Shown piece after piece: positions 35,601 to 46,391 of a stretch of DNA of 64,000 nucleotides. Made by a program: the position numbers and the translations under genes. This DNA comes from Congeria kusceri (lineage: Eukaryota; Mollusca; Bivalvia; Myida; Dreissenidae): positions 1-64,000 of the forward strand of contig JAPFQT010000409.1 of assembly GCA_027627225.1 (NCBI GenBank), written 5' to 3'. Under the pieces are notes generated by a model that saw nothing but the letters and a program-made list of their open reading frames with translations, made no database searches and had not been told where the DNA came from. The first letter of the stretch is position 1. Each line of letters opens with the position of its first letter.

Positions 35601-36162
35601 AAACAGGGTTAATATATCTATAAGTGTCTTTTAATTTGTATTTGTCTATAATAGTTTTAAAAACAGAACAACCTACTGACGATTTATCAATATTACCTCC
35701 TACTTTATCTAATTTTGGATTAAGAACGAAATTAAAATCCCCAAGAACAATAAGATTACTGCTTGAGACAAGAAATTTCTTAATTGAATCGAAAAAATCA
35801 TTTCTATCCCCAGGAGAGTTTGGGGCGTAAATATTACAAATTCTAAAATTATGCGCCAAATATTTAGCATCAACGTAAATAAAGCGACCATCAAAGTCTG
35901 TTTGAAATTTTGTGCAAACAATATTTGGATCAGTAATTATGGTGCATACACCGCACGATGGACCATTGGAAAAACTCCAAATGTATTTATAATCTTTAGA
36001 AATAAAATTTTCAATGTCTTTTGCCGAAGAATATATGTCGATAAAGGTTTCTTGAATACATAAAATGTGTGGTTTGTTTTGCATAATGTAATCTTTAATA
36101 TATTGTTGTTTATTCCTGGATCGAAATCCATTAATGTTAATGCTTTCTAGTTTTAGAGCCAT
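32698..36162 (-). CDS. LINE ORF2, APE endonuclease and reverse transcriptase
   Basis: 1154 residues with no interruption. The start MALKLESININGFRS is right at the endonuclease N-terminus. Endonuclease residues visible are N11, E38 (IQET), Y112 (NIYAPN), D142/N144 (GDFN), R206-D208 (RLDRIYVS) and S231-D234 (SDHD). Reverse transcriptase motifs are PGSDG (460-464), YRPISLLNID (519-528), LDQEKAFDRV with catalytic D588, RQGCSLSP (646-653) and YADD with D692/D693. A CX2CX7HX4C motif lies at C1008, C1011, H1019 and C1024, as in many LINE C-termini. The enzyme nicks target DNA and copies the LINE RNA by target-primed reverse transcription. All catalytic residues I can place are present. No RNase H domain is evident. 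Confidence 0.96.
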   Translation of the reverse strand: MALKLESININGFRSRNKQQYIKDYIMQNKPHILCIQETFIDIYSSAKDIENFISKDYKYIWSFSNGPSCGVCTIITDPNIVCTKFQTDFDGRFIYVDAKYLAHNFRICNIYAPNSPGDRNDFFDSIKKFLVSSSNLIVLGDFNFVLNPKLDKVGGNIDKSSVGCSVFKTIIDKYKLKDTYRYINPVSKATTWGRTSCNGEFISCRLDRIYVSNLIIDYCHNSLIIPFPFSDHDLVSISVKLDNVDETIALGKSYWKLNNSILEDEDFVSAFDFYYKVITKTKLNTLEWWDEVKVKIKEFCIDYSKSKSKNSYKEIKELIKQYQNCKDTSQKLDIKNALNNLHTNIFKGAYIRSKINVLDNNENSSTYFHDKEFQNGNDKIITHIIDGDSDKRSSTEILQTFKSFYENLYTEEHVDTSLNCKFLNNLPQVSIDDNAMLSSPLTLDEINLALKQMDHSKSPGSDGLTSFIYVKFIHLFGPTLLELYNTCFQLGHMSESQKLSLITLLCKDKDNKTSVKNYRPISLLNIDRKLLSKVMTNRLSKVLASIVGTSQTCSIPGRSIFDNVHLLRNIISYVEQKNLTACFICLDQEKAFDRVSWSFLFSTLQAFGFDNTFIHWIKVLYQDIKSSVIVNGHISEPFALTRSVRQGCSLSPLLYVLCLEPFAKVIQDDPNINGIKTPGGKFHVKMSLYADDNTTCLSDDRSMSFFFKHVSDFEKVSGSKVNYKKSCGMFWGKWKTRSDHPFGISWVKNCKLLGYKFGHNLTDDDLFHDLFINFERTLNLWKSRGKSYKGKSSILNTFVFSKIIYHIQCQTVPVHYINLFQKLCFKFIWGRQYEPVSRKTLYLPFFKGGLNVPNIELKIHAFYLSHILKIINNHPAPWVEFAIYWTGLQLKKYNSSIASNNIPHSDIIPSFYTKCLSVFTDFIENCKSNVTSLWPVKESYNYFIDNMNHEPKCVKNCTFVNFKNSFKNVFSSAIDSVCRNTCYNLVHNTIFTNQFLYDKNMSRFNKCTFCSSPETIDHLFIQCFMSSPINKVVLYLMHVLTANNHKLSVKDFHFLDIDTSYGSEINYVILILLSESRHIIWTCRNDVKFDKKLYCPFDFICKLITRLKYRILLDFKRFPLEKFDLIWGDYCDVISDKVVFRHDLNPAVYSNIY

Positions 36163-36196
36163 GTTTATGTTCTAATTTTTAGACCAGGGTCAAAGG

Positions 36197-36691
36197 TTAA
36201 AAACAAAATGGCGGCGCCCATACACTGAAGTTTAACAAGTATTTATGTAAAAGTAAAAACCGATAATAGCGACTCAGGTAGATTTCTATCAGTGATAGCG
36301 AAAAAGTTAATCTGGCTATATACATTGGGTTTATCGAGTCGCTGTAGGTAGAGCGACGTTTAAAAATGCAGTATTGGAAAACGATATGCGTGTTTACCTG
36401 TGTAGTATGATATTTTATACATGATGGGTTTAACAATAGAACGTGTTTTGTAATGTCTGAATTTGAACAATATTTAGCGCCTGTATAGAAAAAAGGGGGC
36501 GTAATAAGTAATTGCAATGATAAAGAGAAACTTATAAATAGTATGTGCATTCTCCCTCCACACAGCAAACCTGTGTAAAGGGCAAATACACATGTGTTAT
36601 GTCCTGCACAACAAGACAAACACAAAGTAAACATCGAAAGCAATCTTATAAACATGATACTACTGTACCGAAATAATAAATTAGCAGACAT
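36197..36691 (-). CDS. Small frame filling the ORF1-ORF2 gap (164 codons, unknown)
   Basis: It starts at an ATG overlapping the ORF1 stop by 11 nt (ATGTCTGCTAA) and ends 34 nt before the ORF2 ATG, in a different frame from both. The N-terminal 70 residues are hydrophobic and rich in Cys, Leu and Phe (for example LSMFTLCLSCCAG and ILFISFSLSLQLLI), suggesting one or two membrane segments. No known LINE protein resembles it. The minus strand is poor in A here, which lowers the stop frequency, so a chance frame is possible. The arrangement would suit termination-reinitiation coupling of ORF1 to downstream frames. Confidence 0.3.
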   Translation of the reverse strand: MSANLLFRYSSIMFIRLLSMFTLCLSCCAGHNTCVFALYTGLLCGGRMHILFISFSLSLQLLITPPFFYTGAKYCSNSDITKHVLLLNPSCIKYHTTQVNTHIVFQYCIFKRRSTYSDSINPMYIARLTFSLSLIEIYLSRYYRFLLLHKYLLNFSVWAPPFCF

Positions 36692-37856
36692 GTGGGGACT
36701 GGTTGCCTAACATATCGTCAAACATAGTGTCCTGGGACAGTAAATCTGACTCGCTGTCCCCCCCTCGGGTAGCCTTCTTCGCCACTCGATTAGGGGACAG
36801 CGGAGTGAGATCAAGGTCCTCGTCCTGCTGAGGACGGGACCGCTTTGACCCCTGGAGGTTGACCTCCATCTGGGTCTCTTCACTATCTGAAGCATCGGGG
36901 GAAATAGGGGCCTCCTCCATTTCACGGGGGGCCGCCTGGGCACTTTTCCTGTTCTTCTTCCGCCCCACTACCCGAGTCCAATCCGTAGACTCGGCCGTGG
37001 CCGGCGGCGCGGAAACAGTAGATGGGTTGGCCGGGGCCGAAACCACTGCGGAAACCGAACCTGCAGTCGGAGCCGCAGACGGGACCGCAGACGCAGTCGC
37101 AGACGGAGCCGCAGACGGAGCCGCAGACGGAGCCGCATCCGGTGCGGAAACCGGTGCAGAAACCGGTGCCGCATCCGGATTTGAAGCCGTAGCCGCCCTT
37201 GGTGGCTCCGCCACTGTCTTTGAAACAACAGTGACTGCCTTCTTGGCAAGATTGGTAGGGCACTCTCCTCTTATGTGTCCAAGACCCATGCATTTGAGAC
37301 ATAGAGGTGGCCGCCCCCGCATCGTTACAAGGGCCTTGGCCCCGCAGGCAAAAGGTATAATGTGAGGAATGGAGTTCTTATTTTCCTCATCACAATGTAA
37401 ATTAATCAGTCTCACACCTGAGAATACATGGAAGCCTTCAATCACCACCTCTTCGTGCTTTACTGACAAAACTTGACCAAACTGACTGAAGACATCTGAC
37501 AACACAGAATTTTCCACAAAGACGGGAAGCCAGTGCACCCGTAGTGACACCAGCTGTTTCCCGTAAATAGAGAAGGTATATTTGAGAGACTTATACGTCA
37601 AACAATCCGATTTCAAAGTTGTCAAGAAAGATAACAACTTAGCTTTTTCTCTGATGACGACATCATAGCGTGACGACCCCGGCGGACCGGAAGCAACAGC
37701 GTCGACGTCGTCGTCCTGGAATCCAGCGTGGCGGAGCATGTTGACCACCGAGACCATCGAACATCCTCGCTGTCCTTGAACCTTTAGGGTCCTCTCCATA
37801 ACGCCTCTATCGATTGCACTTCCGGTTAACGGACCATACATTTTCGATGCTGACAT
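36681..37856 (-). CDS. LINE ORF1, gag-like RNA-binding protein with CCHC knuckle
   Basis: 391 residues from the first ATG (MSASKMYGPL); the frame is open 18 nt further upstream but only to a GTG. Residues about 100-185 (LRVHWLPVFVEN, then FSQFGQVLSVKHEEV) look like an RRM-type fold. A CX2CX4HX4C knuckle follows at C186, C189, H194 and C199 in the context RGRPPLCLKC. Next come an Ala/Pro/Ser-rich linker (about 215-287) built from short tandem repeats and an acidic, Ser-rich tail with a KKNRK basic patch. ORF1 proteins of this type bind their own RNA and form the retrotransposition RNP. The stop codon overlaps the ATG of the next small frame. Confidence 0.88.
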   Translation of the reverse strand: MSASKMYGPLTGSAIDRGVMERTLKVQGQRGCSMVSVVNMLRHAGFQDDDVDAVASGPPGSSRYDVVIREKAKLLSFLTTLKSDCLTYKSLKYTFSIYGKQLVSLRVHWLPVFVENSVLSDVFSQFGQVLSVKHEEVVIEGFHVFSGVRLINLHCDEENKNSIPHIIPFACGAKALVTMRGRPPLCLKCMGLGHIRGECPTNLAKKAVTVVSKTVAEPPRAATASNPDAAPVSAPVSAPDAAPSAAPSAAPSATASAVPSAAPTAGSVSAVVSAPANPSTVSAPPATAESTDWTRVVGRKKNRKSAQAAPREMEEAPISPDASDSEETQMEVNLQGSKRSRPQQDEDLDLTPLSPNRVAKKATRGGDSESDLLSQDTMFDDMLGNQSPHVC

Positions 37857-37943
37857 ATTAATACTTAAAATCACTCGTTTAGAACGGCTGATCTAGTACG
37901 CGGGCCTGTCTGATCACGGTGTTCCCTGTACCAGGTAAGTATC
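37857..37943 (-). other. LINE 5' leader
   Basis: About 87 nt precede the ORF1 ATG. The element either has a short leader or is slightly 5'-truncated; one copy cannot tell. On the opposite strand it contains CAGGTAAGT (37933-37941), a perfect splice donor consensus. Confidence 0.5.
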
Positions 37944-38788
37944 TTTTTTCGGTTTTATTTAGTCGGCGATCAATCGCTGACTGGTGTGAGACAATCGCCG
38001 ACTAGTCGCAGACCAAGCGTGACTTGTCGCAGACCAATTTTTCATCGCCGACTGGTAAGCGATTGATCGCCGGCTGATTGCCGATTAGTTGCAGACCATC
38101 TTACGACCGCTCGCCATGTTACCTTCGTCTCCAAAACACATTTTAAAATGCACGCACAATTTTACAATCATTTTTTTAAACGTGACAAGAAACGTAATAG
38201 TTACCGTATAATTTAAAAGTGTTAGCATGCCTTTTCAAATAAGGGGGAGAGCAAGGACAAGAGGATGTTGCTGGATATGGAAAGTGTACTTGATAGTTTA
38301 CCTTAAAATTTAAATGTGCTGCCGTGCATAGTAGAGAATAATAATATAAAAATTACAAATGAATTAAAAAATCAACAAAACAAATTCAGTTTCTTAAATT
38401 TTCACAAGACATAGATTAAAATATAGCCCAATGTTGTATATATAGGCAAACGTTTTTTGAACAATGAGAAAAACCATAGAACTTAATTAAATATAGAATA
38501 ATCCTAATTCCGCCCACCGAGCGTCGAAAACCAGTCGCCAACCAATTGCCAACTAGTCGCCAACAATCGCCAACTAGTCGCCAGCCAGTCTTTGATGGTT
38601 GTTGATGGTCGGAAGACAATCGCCGACTTTTCGTACAACCGGTCGCTGACCGGTCTTTGATCAATCGCTGACCAGTCTGCAACTAAAATTCAACTGCTTT
38701 TTTGTGGATTTTGGTCGCCAGAGGTTGTCGTTGGTCGCTGCAAATTTTAGTTGTTGGTGTTCGGTAATCGGTCGGCGACTTATGTGTG
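37944..38788. mobile_element. 1-kb MITE-like element, left end removed at the LINE junction (U5)
   Basis: It begins inside the left arm, in the T-run preceding CGGTTTTATTTAG. About 190 bp including the left inverted repeat are absent. The T-run is the junction with the 5' end of the LINE. Confidence 0.65.
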
Positions 38789-41119
38789 ACCTAGGCTTTC
38801 ATGGTAACCTTTGCATTAGTCTCATTTAATTAGCCATTCAACTAACTTGTGTTTCATATTAGTTAGGGCTAAATTTGCTGTAACTGGCAAATATTGAAAT
38901 AATATTTTTTATGAAAAAAGTACGTCACTATTTGACCAGCACCTAACAACCATCTATGCGCTATCTATGAATTACAGATTTTTGTCCTATGACATAACCA
39001 ATTCTTTGCGTAATGTTATATTTTTATAGTGAAAAGTTGAATATCAGTTTAAACACATAACCTTGTGTTTTTGCAGTTCAGATGTTGGTGTGGATTTCGC
39101 TCCTTTTTTCACAAAGTAGAGGCTATGAATCAGAGACTTTGGTACTTTTTATATTTCCCTTTGCCTTGTTCAGAAATTAATGTTTAGGCTTAAGAATGTG
39201 TCACTAAATACACTTCTTTTTTTTCTACACTTGTTGAATAAAAATTTGCATGACATTATTGCACCTATCAATATTTTCCCCCAGGGGGGGGGAAGGTCGG
39301 GCTGACCCAGGGGAATTTGACAAATATTAATTTTTTGGGGTCTAATTCCCTACCCAAGAGTCAAGCATATTTGTCCAGATGGCGGATTTAGGTTAATGTA
39401 AAACATATTTCCCATCATAGTGACTGGTCATTTTTGCACGACATATACGCAAACACAATTAAATGGTTGTAATTTATCAATACATAAATTATTATTACTA
39501 TGATTATTGTTGTTGTTGTTGTTATTATTATGTTAGTAGATATTCAAAATGTTAAAAGTGATGTGAAGGTCTGTCAATTCATAAGTTTCTTATGTCATCG
39601 GAATATTGACACACACGCATGAACATTCAATACTTATAATTGTTAGCACCCACACACAGACACTACCTATGTCTAGATAATTGTATTTGCTTTAGAACAT
39701 CTTGTACATGCAGATTCCATGCAGATACGCAATCTGTACCTAATGTTTCCCAATGGTTAATGAACCGTCCATGTTGCAATGGCACTGGATATTTAGGAAA
39801 ATCCTATTCCGCCTTTGACGTCGGTCTGCAGCATTAGTATAAACATGATTGACAAATGAAAGAAACGGGAAAACTGCGATTATAAGTAATGGTGAGAAGT
39901 AAAACGTGCAATGTGCTTAAAGTAAGCTTTAAAGTGCGTATGTTAAATGAGGACCTTCGCTACAAACGCTTATTGACAAAGTCTGAACCCAACCGATCAC
40001 GACAAAGATCGATGGCTACAAATGTCAACATTTAGCTAAATAAAATTTTCAACTTTTTCTTCATAAAACCGTCTAAAATACCTTCACATAAATAGGATTT
40101 CAACGGTTACGTTCGTAAAGAAAATGTCCAGCCGGTGGGAGCACTGCATAGCTGATTCACCCATAATCCCTTGGTGAATGGTCGGTAAAGCTGTATGTTG
40201 TTGTCTATTAATTTATGTTAAACGAACGCCACTCAGAATGCGCCCCCTTCCTCCAACTCCCCACTTAGGGAGGAGAGGAACGTTCATCAATGACAGAGGC
40301 CGAGTCGCTCTGCTTAGCGACAGCCTCTGCCCGCTTCGCGCTCAGAAGGGGGCGCTCTGTCTCGTCCTCGTGGTGTTCGGTCCCGTCAGTTTTACCTGAC
40401 GTCCTGGCGACACTTACTATAGAAATGATCCCTAAGAGTAAGGTCTTAACCGTAAATGCTGTTTTGTGGTTTATATACTCATGCGATTTTTCGACCGTGC
40501 AGAGAAGCATTTGAATATTGAATATGTGAGATTTCTTTATGTCACCATATACCTTTAATTTACTATGTATTTTATTACACTTTTATTAAACGTTTCGGAA
40601 AATAATAGTATTTATTTTATAATATTTACATTTTGCTTTTATATTTACTGAATGAAATTAATAGAAAATGAGATCATTAATTGTCGATTAACATTAACAG
40701 ACATATATAGGGGGAGTAATTGAAACGTCACTTCCGATCAAGACTTGAAGTGTTTGAGTTGTCTCGCTTAGATTGCTTCATTCCAAACGTTACATTAAAA
40801 GTTGTAGTTAATAAGTGTGAGTTTACAAATATCAACACAAGGCAAAATATGTGACTATGCCAGTTTTCACTCTCATACTTATTCTACACTTTATTTAGCA
40901 ATGAAAACGGCTTTGACATTTTTTTTATTTTACTCGTTATTATGATTAAGCCTAGATTTCAGTTTACGAGAGCTGAGTCACACTGAGTCGTAGGACTTTC
41001 GAGTCGCAGGACTCTTGAGGTTTTTGACGTTTTTGCCTAAGTCGCAGGACTCCAACAGACAAACACAAAACATTACCACGTCCTTCGTTGGTCCAGCGCT
41101 GGTCTTGCGTCGACGTAAG

Positions 41120-43376
41120 TTGTATTTAAAAACAACGTATGTCAATACAGTCGTAGGTTGGCGTAGGTAGTACGTTAAGAACGCAGGTGCACGCAGGTCG
41201 ACGAAAGTCATCTAAAGTGGACGTAGGTGGTCGTGCGCTGCTTAAGTACGACTACGCACGACAACGTACTACGGCCTACGTCGACGTATGTTGTCTTGTA
41301 TTCAGACGTACGACTTCGCGCGGTACAGTCTCCTGACCAATATTCATGTTAATTGTTTGTTTCTGTATGTTGTTGCACAATTTAGTTCAGCAGCTTTTCC
41401 TGATTGCCACAATGAAACAATGACCATTACCCTATGCCTGTGATACGTACGATGTTACATGATATCTGGATCTGGGCCTCTCAATGCGGCAATAATGCAA
41501 CATGAGAAGCCAAACAGACCGGATTTTAAAACATGATTTTGCAATACCATGTCAGCATCAATTGCTTTCGGCAACAATATTAAAACGGATTTTAAGAGAG
41601 ATATTGTGTCTAGTAAATAAGGCCCATTCCCATAATATGTCGACGAAGTTTACTGAGGTACATAGGACATTGCATTGGAAACTCTGCATGCGCGTAATAC
41701 AAACCTAGCGGAGGAAAACTTTACTGGTTATAATTAATGTCCTTTCATTACTGAATAATATGTGAAACAATTAATCATGTTGATGGTATTGTATGTACCC
41801 TTGACGGTATGGCAAACATAATAGCATTATTGTCTTCTAAGTTGGGAGGGTGTAAGGCTCCGCTAAATATGTGACTAGTATCCATATAAGATTATTTGAA
41901 TCTGTAGACAGCAATATACGATCAAATGTCTGATTTGTTTATTGAACTGTACGATTATCTGACCATAGCGCGGCAGTTTAATATTAAAGTCCAAGCAATG
42001 TGTTTTCAGACATGTTAAGAATATTTTTCAGCAATGAAGTATAATGTTGGTATCTTGCGTGGTCGTAAGTCAGTCATACATGACCTAAAATATTCTTGAG
42101 TCGACATACGACAACAAAGTCCATCGTACGTCGACGCAGGAGCTCTGTCTTGCACTGTTGTATAACCATTTACGTTCACGCAGCTGTGCGTTGGACATAT
42201 GTCACGTCGACGTACGACTTCGCTGATGTCAGATTTCTTCAATACGACGCAGGACATGACATACGACGTCCTTTTTAAAAACAACGTATGTCAATACAGT
42301 CGTAGGTTGGCGTAGGTAGTACGTTAAGAACGCAGGTGCACGCAGGTCGACGAAAGTCATCTAAAGTGGACGTAGGTGGTCGTGCGCTGCTTAAGTACGA
42401 CTACGCACGACAACGTACTACGGCCTACGTCGACGTATGTTGTCTTGTATTCAGACGTACGACTTCGCGCGGTACAGTCTCCTGACCAATATTCATGTTA
42501 ATTGTTTGTTTCTGTATGTTGTTGCACAATTTAGTTCAGCAGCTTTTCCTGATTGCCACAATGAAACAATGACCATTACCCTATGCCTGTGATACGTACG
42601 ATGTTACATGATATCTGGATCTGGGCCTCTCAAGGCGGCAATAATGCAACATGAGAAGCCAAACAGACCGGATTTTAAAACATGATTTTGCAATACCATG
42701 TCAACATCAATTGCTTTCGGCAACAATATTAAAACGGATTTTAAGAGAGATATTGTGTCTAGTAAATAAGGCCCATTCCCATAATATGTCGACGAAGTTT
42801 ACTGAGGTACATAGGACATTGCATTGAAAACTCTGCATGCGCGTAATACAAACCTAGCGGAGGAAAACTTTACTGGTTATAATTAATGTCCTTTCCTTAC
42901 TGAATAATATGTAAAACAATTAATCATGTTGATGGTAATGTATGTACCCTTGACGGTATGGCAAACATAATAGCATTATTGTCTTCTAAGTTGGGAGGGT
43001 GTAAGGCTCCGCTAAATATGTCACGAGTATCCATATAAGATTATTTGAAACTGTAGACAGTAATATACGATCAATATACGGCAGTTTAATATTAAAGTCC
43101 AAGCAATGTGTTTTCAGACGTGTTAGGAATATTTTTCAGCAATGAAGTATAATGTTGGTATCTTGCGTGGTCGTAAGTCAGTCATACATGACCTAAAACA
43201 TTCTTGAGTCGACATACGACAACAAAGTCCATCGTACGTCGACGCAGGAGCTCTGTCTTGCACTGTTGTATAACCATTTACGTTCACGCAGCTGTGCGTT
43301 GGACATATGTCACGTCGACGTACGACTTCGCTGATGTCAGATTTCTTCAATACGACGCAGGACATGACATACGACG
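41120..43376 (+). repeat. Nested tandem repeat: long + short (U5)
   Basis: Long copy 41120-42268 and short copy 42269-43376, with the CCTTTTTAAAAAC junction. Confidence 0.8.
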
Positions 43377-44104
43377 TCCTACGTCCTGCGCAGGTTCACG
43401 CAAGACTAAGTAGGAATCTTGCCTCCAGTCGGAAACTGTTTAAACATCCATTAACGACAGATTGTTTGACTGAAGACATTAATACGTAAGAACACGCAGG
43501 TCTCTATCAGGATTTTTAGTCGTAGACCTGTCTTATACCTGTCTTGGATGCTGTGCGACTAGGATTTTAAATAATGATCCCTACGGGTCATGTCTGAACT
43601 AACCAGTTATGTTGTGGTTTAAATCCATCTTCGGTTTTTCGACCTAATGGTGAATTTTTTTAATATTGGTTATGTGAGAATTCTTTAAACCATCACATAT
43701 CTTAAATTTATTACGGAATAAATAGGCATTTTGTTGAAATCTACCGAAAGGTTCATATTTATTGTATAATATGTGTATTTCGGCTTATATATACATCTCT
43801 GGAAAGTATTAGAAAATGCGATTATTAGCAGTTTGTTGATAAACATTGATAAACCTAGGGGAAATAATTTAATCGCCAGTTCCAATCAAGACCGTGAAGT
43901 TGACGAGTTGTCTCTCTTAGATTGCTTCATCCATAACCGGTACATAACACAAGCTGGTCTACATTATGTGCCCAAGTTGGGAAATGAACAAAAGACACAC
44001 CATAAATTAGGTGACAACGTAGTTCAGATTCTCGAACTTAGTCTTAACTTAAGCAAATAATTTTTACCAATAAAACTGTTGTGACAAGGTTTAATAATGT
44101 AAAG

Positions 44105-44388
44105 CAGGGGCGTAGCTTCCTTTAGGCACTATCGGCACGTGCCTATACATTTTTTCCAGTGTACTTTCTCGGCTGTGTTAATACTTCATTGTCAATTAAG
44201 TCAGTATGAATTTCATGAAACACACGCTTATTTTACAATTATTTTGTAGAGTCGGGGTGTAGCTGAAGTTAGCTATTTGTAGGCACATACGAGTATAAAC
44301 ACTCCTGGTCCAAATTATCGCGTACAGCGTCATTTTGTAGATTCCACCTATTGTGCCTATACATTTTTGAACCCAAGCTACGCCCCTG
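44105..44388. mobile_element. 284-bp hAT-like MITE (U5)
   Basis: Same element as at 7091, both termini intact. Confidence 0.7.
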
Positions 44389-45169
44389 TAAGGTGTCTTA
44401 TGATTACCATGACGACTAGGCTTCAATTGATGAGAGCTCATAGTCACTGGAACCTAGCCTTAATCGAAAGTGAATGCCGTGGCAATGGGGCTGGCCATCC
44501 TCTTTTTGTTTTTCTTAAAAAATGTTTGAATTTCTGTATTAAAAACAAACCGTTCGCCGAACGACAAATTGGATACAAGAACACATTTTCTTAACAGGCG
44601 AGATCAAGCATCAAATCTCTTTAACTTACCGTTCAATGACGAGATCCCAGCTATTTCTGCATTGCGTAATTGAATAGTGAATATTGTCAGAATATGACAA
44701 TTAGTACGCAAGGGCTACAGTGTGGGTGTTGAAACTAGCACCAACTCTTGTCTTCGCTGTGTAGGGGATAGTGGAAAGAGCCAGAGTGCTGCACCCTGCT
44801 CCTTTCTTTTTGTTCGCCCCTGCTGCCCCTCTAGACTGGCCGCCAGGGAAATTTTGAATATAATATATTTATAAATTTAGTATAGTTGTGCAAGTATTCA
44901 ATCACCAATGAAGCGCCCATGTTTTAAAATTAAATTAAAGAACATTAAAATAAAAAAATAAAACGATAAAAAAACTCTTATTAACCCAAAATTATAAGAA
45001 AATGTCAAAGAACTCGTCGAGCTTCCCACGGGCCATTTTAGTAGGAACCTGTACCTTTATCTCGTCATAGATCTTTTCCTGTCCTGCCAGTTCGAAACTT
45101 TCCCATCACCTGTTCTTTGTTCAACGAAATGAAACAATTTTTGTCAGCATATTACATTCAAAGGCGGCT

Positions 45170-45729
45170 TTAGAGGGGGCGGTGGCGGCGTACGCCCCCA
45201 CTAAAATTGTCCAAAAATAGATTTTTAAACCTTACACAAACTGAAACATCTGCATTTTGATGCAATAACTTTCTTTCAGTTTATTGCAAATATTTACCCG
45301 CTCTGGGATATTTGCGTTAAATTGTTCCGTTTGACGATATTGCACCGTTCCGATACATGTATCTTTACATGTAAGAGACAAAAGTAGTTTGTTTACAGTT
45401 ACTTATCATATTTACGCCCCCTCTAACTAGAAGTCCCGCCTCCCTCTAACTAGAAGTCCCGCCCCTTCTAACTAGAAGTCCCGCCCCCTCTAAATAGAAG
45501 TCCCGCCCCCTCTAACTAGAAGCCACCCCTCTGCCTAGAAGTCCCGCCCCCTCTAATTAGAAGTCCCGCCCCTCTAACTAGAAGTCCCGCCCCCTCTAAC
45601 TAGAAGTCCCGCCCCCTCTAACTAGAAGTCCCTCCCCTCTCTAACTAGAAGTCCCGCCACCCTCTAACTAGAAGTCCCGTCCCCTCTAACTAGAAGTCCC
45701 GCCCTCCTCTAAATAGAAGTCCCGCCCCC
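45170..45729 (+). repeat. MITE plus minisatellite (U5)
   Basis: Small MITE 45170-45426 and minisatellite 45415-45729, in the same variant order as U1. Confidence 0.85.
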
Positions 45730-46243
45730 GTGTCCGGTATGGGTGTAGTTTTGTGAATATCTAACATTTATAAATCATAGGTTGGCGCTAAGAAATCTGA
45801 ATTAGTAGCCAAAAAGTTCATTTTGCCACAATAACCGTTATTTTGAAATATTTTCACCAATAGTGTGAAATATGCTTCATTTTGAAATAGTTTCTGATTA
45901 TTTAGTAGCCAATTAGAAGTTGCTATAGGCGCGTCTAGTAGCGCTAACATAGTACATCTATTTATTTTATTTGTATTTACTTTATTTGCTTCCTTGATAT
46001 TAGACCCACTTTTGTAGTCTATAACATACTAATTTTATAAGTGACTATAGTAAACAGGAAACCTAATGAAAGCCGAGCACTTTTGTTTTTGTTATCATCA
46101 CTCCTCATCAGACGGTATTAATTGGGCTCGTGTATGCTATTACGAATCCCGTTATACTGATTTAATCGCCAATTAATCGATTAATAAATGCATCATTCTG
46201 CTGCATCTGCATTATGCACGATAGAGTACTCCGCATTCCTATT

Positions 46244-46391
46244 CACGGTCGCTCGGTGTACCACGCCCATTACAGGGCGCGCGCTGTGACGTCACCTTAC
46301 CCATCTCGCTACTGCACAGTAGTGGCTTTGTAAGCTAGTTATTGAGTAGATCTGGTAGTAAAATAACCACTTTCATTTCGGAGTTTACAAA
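46244..46391 (+). promoter_or_regulatory. Promoter and 5' leader of exon copy 5
   Basis: Same sequence as at 9230, with the CRE palindrome at 46287-46294, 105 bp before the ATG. Confidence 0.5.

Larger units (their letters stand above)
31568..37943 (-). mobile_element. Intact Tx1/L1-type LINE retrotransposon
   Basis: A 6376-bp insertion on the minus strand, present in only one unit of the array. Sense-strand order is a short 5' leader, ORF1 with CCHC knuckle, a 164-codon intermediate frame, ORF2 with APE endonuclease and reverse transcriptase, a 1.1-kb 3' region, AATAAA and an A-rich tail. Both main ORFs are open, so the element is young and possibly autonomous. The Tx1 group is suggested by the GRPPLCLKC knuckle context in ORF1 and the LDQEKAFDRV block in ORF2. 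No target duplication: the left flank (GACACTT) and right flank (TTTTTTCGG) come from unit positions about 6.9 kb apart. Confidence 0.93.
37944..46391 (+). repeat. Array unit U5, truncated at its left side by the LINE
   Basis: Array sequence resumes in a T-run followed by CGGTTTTATTTAGTCGG, which equals position 919 of U1. About 936 bp of unit start, including the first exon and donor, are missing. The rest is complete and ends with the promoter of the next exon copy. It shares SNP states with U2 on its right half and the five-GTT state with U3. Confidence 0.96.

Noticed and set aside
36859..37365. 168-codon plus-strand and 126/93-codon minus-strand frames over ORF1
   Set aside because: They are shadows of the Ala/Pro-rich linker of ORF1, whose GC-rich tandem codons leave all frames open.
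31561..37950. Target-site duplication around the LINE
   Set aside because: Left flank CCTGGCGACACTT and right flank CGGTTTTATTTAG do not match, and unit coordinates show they come from different places.
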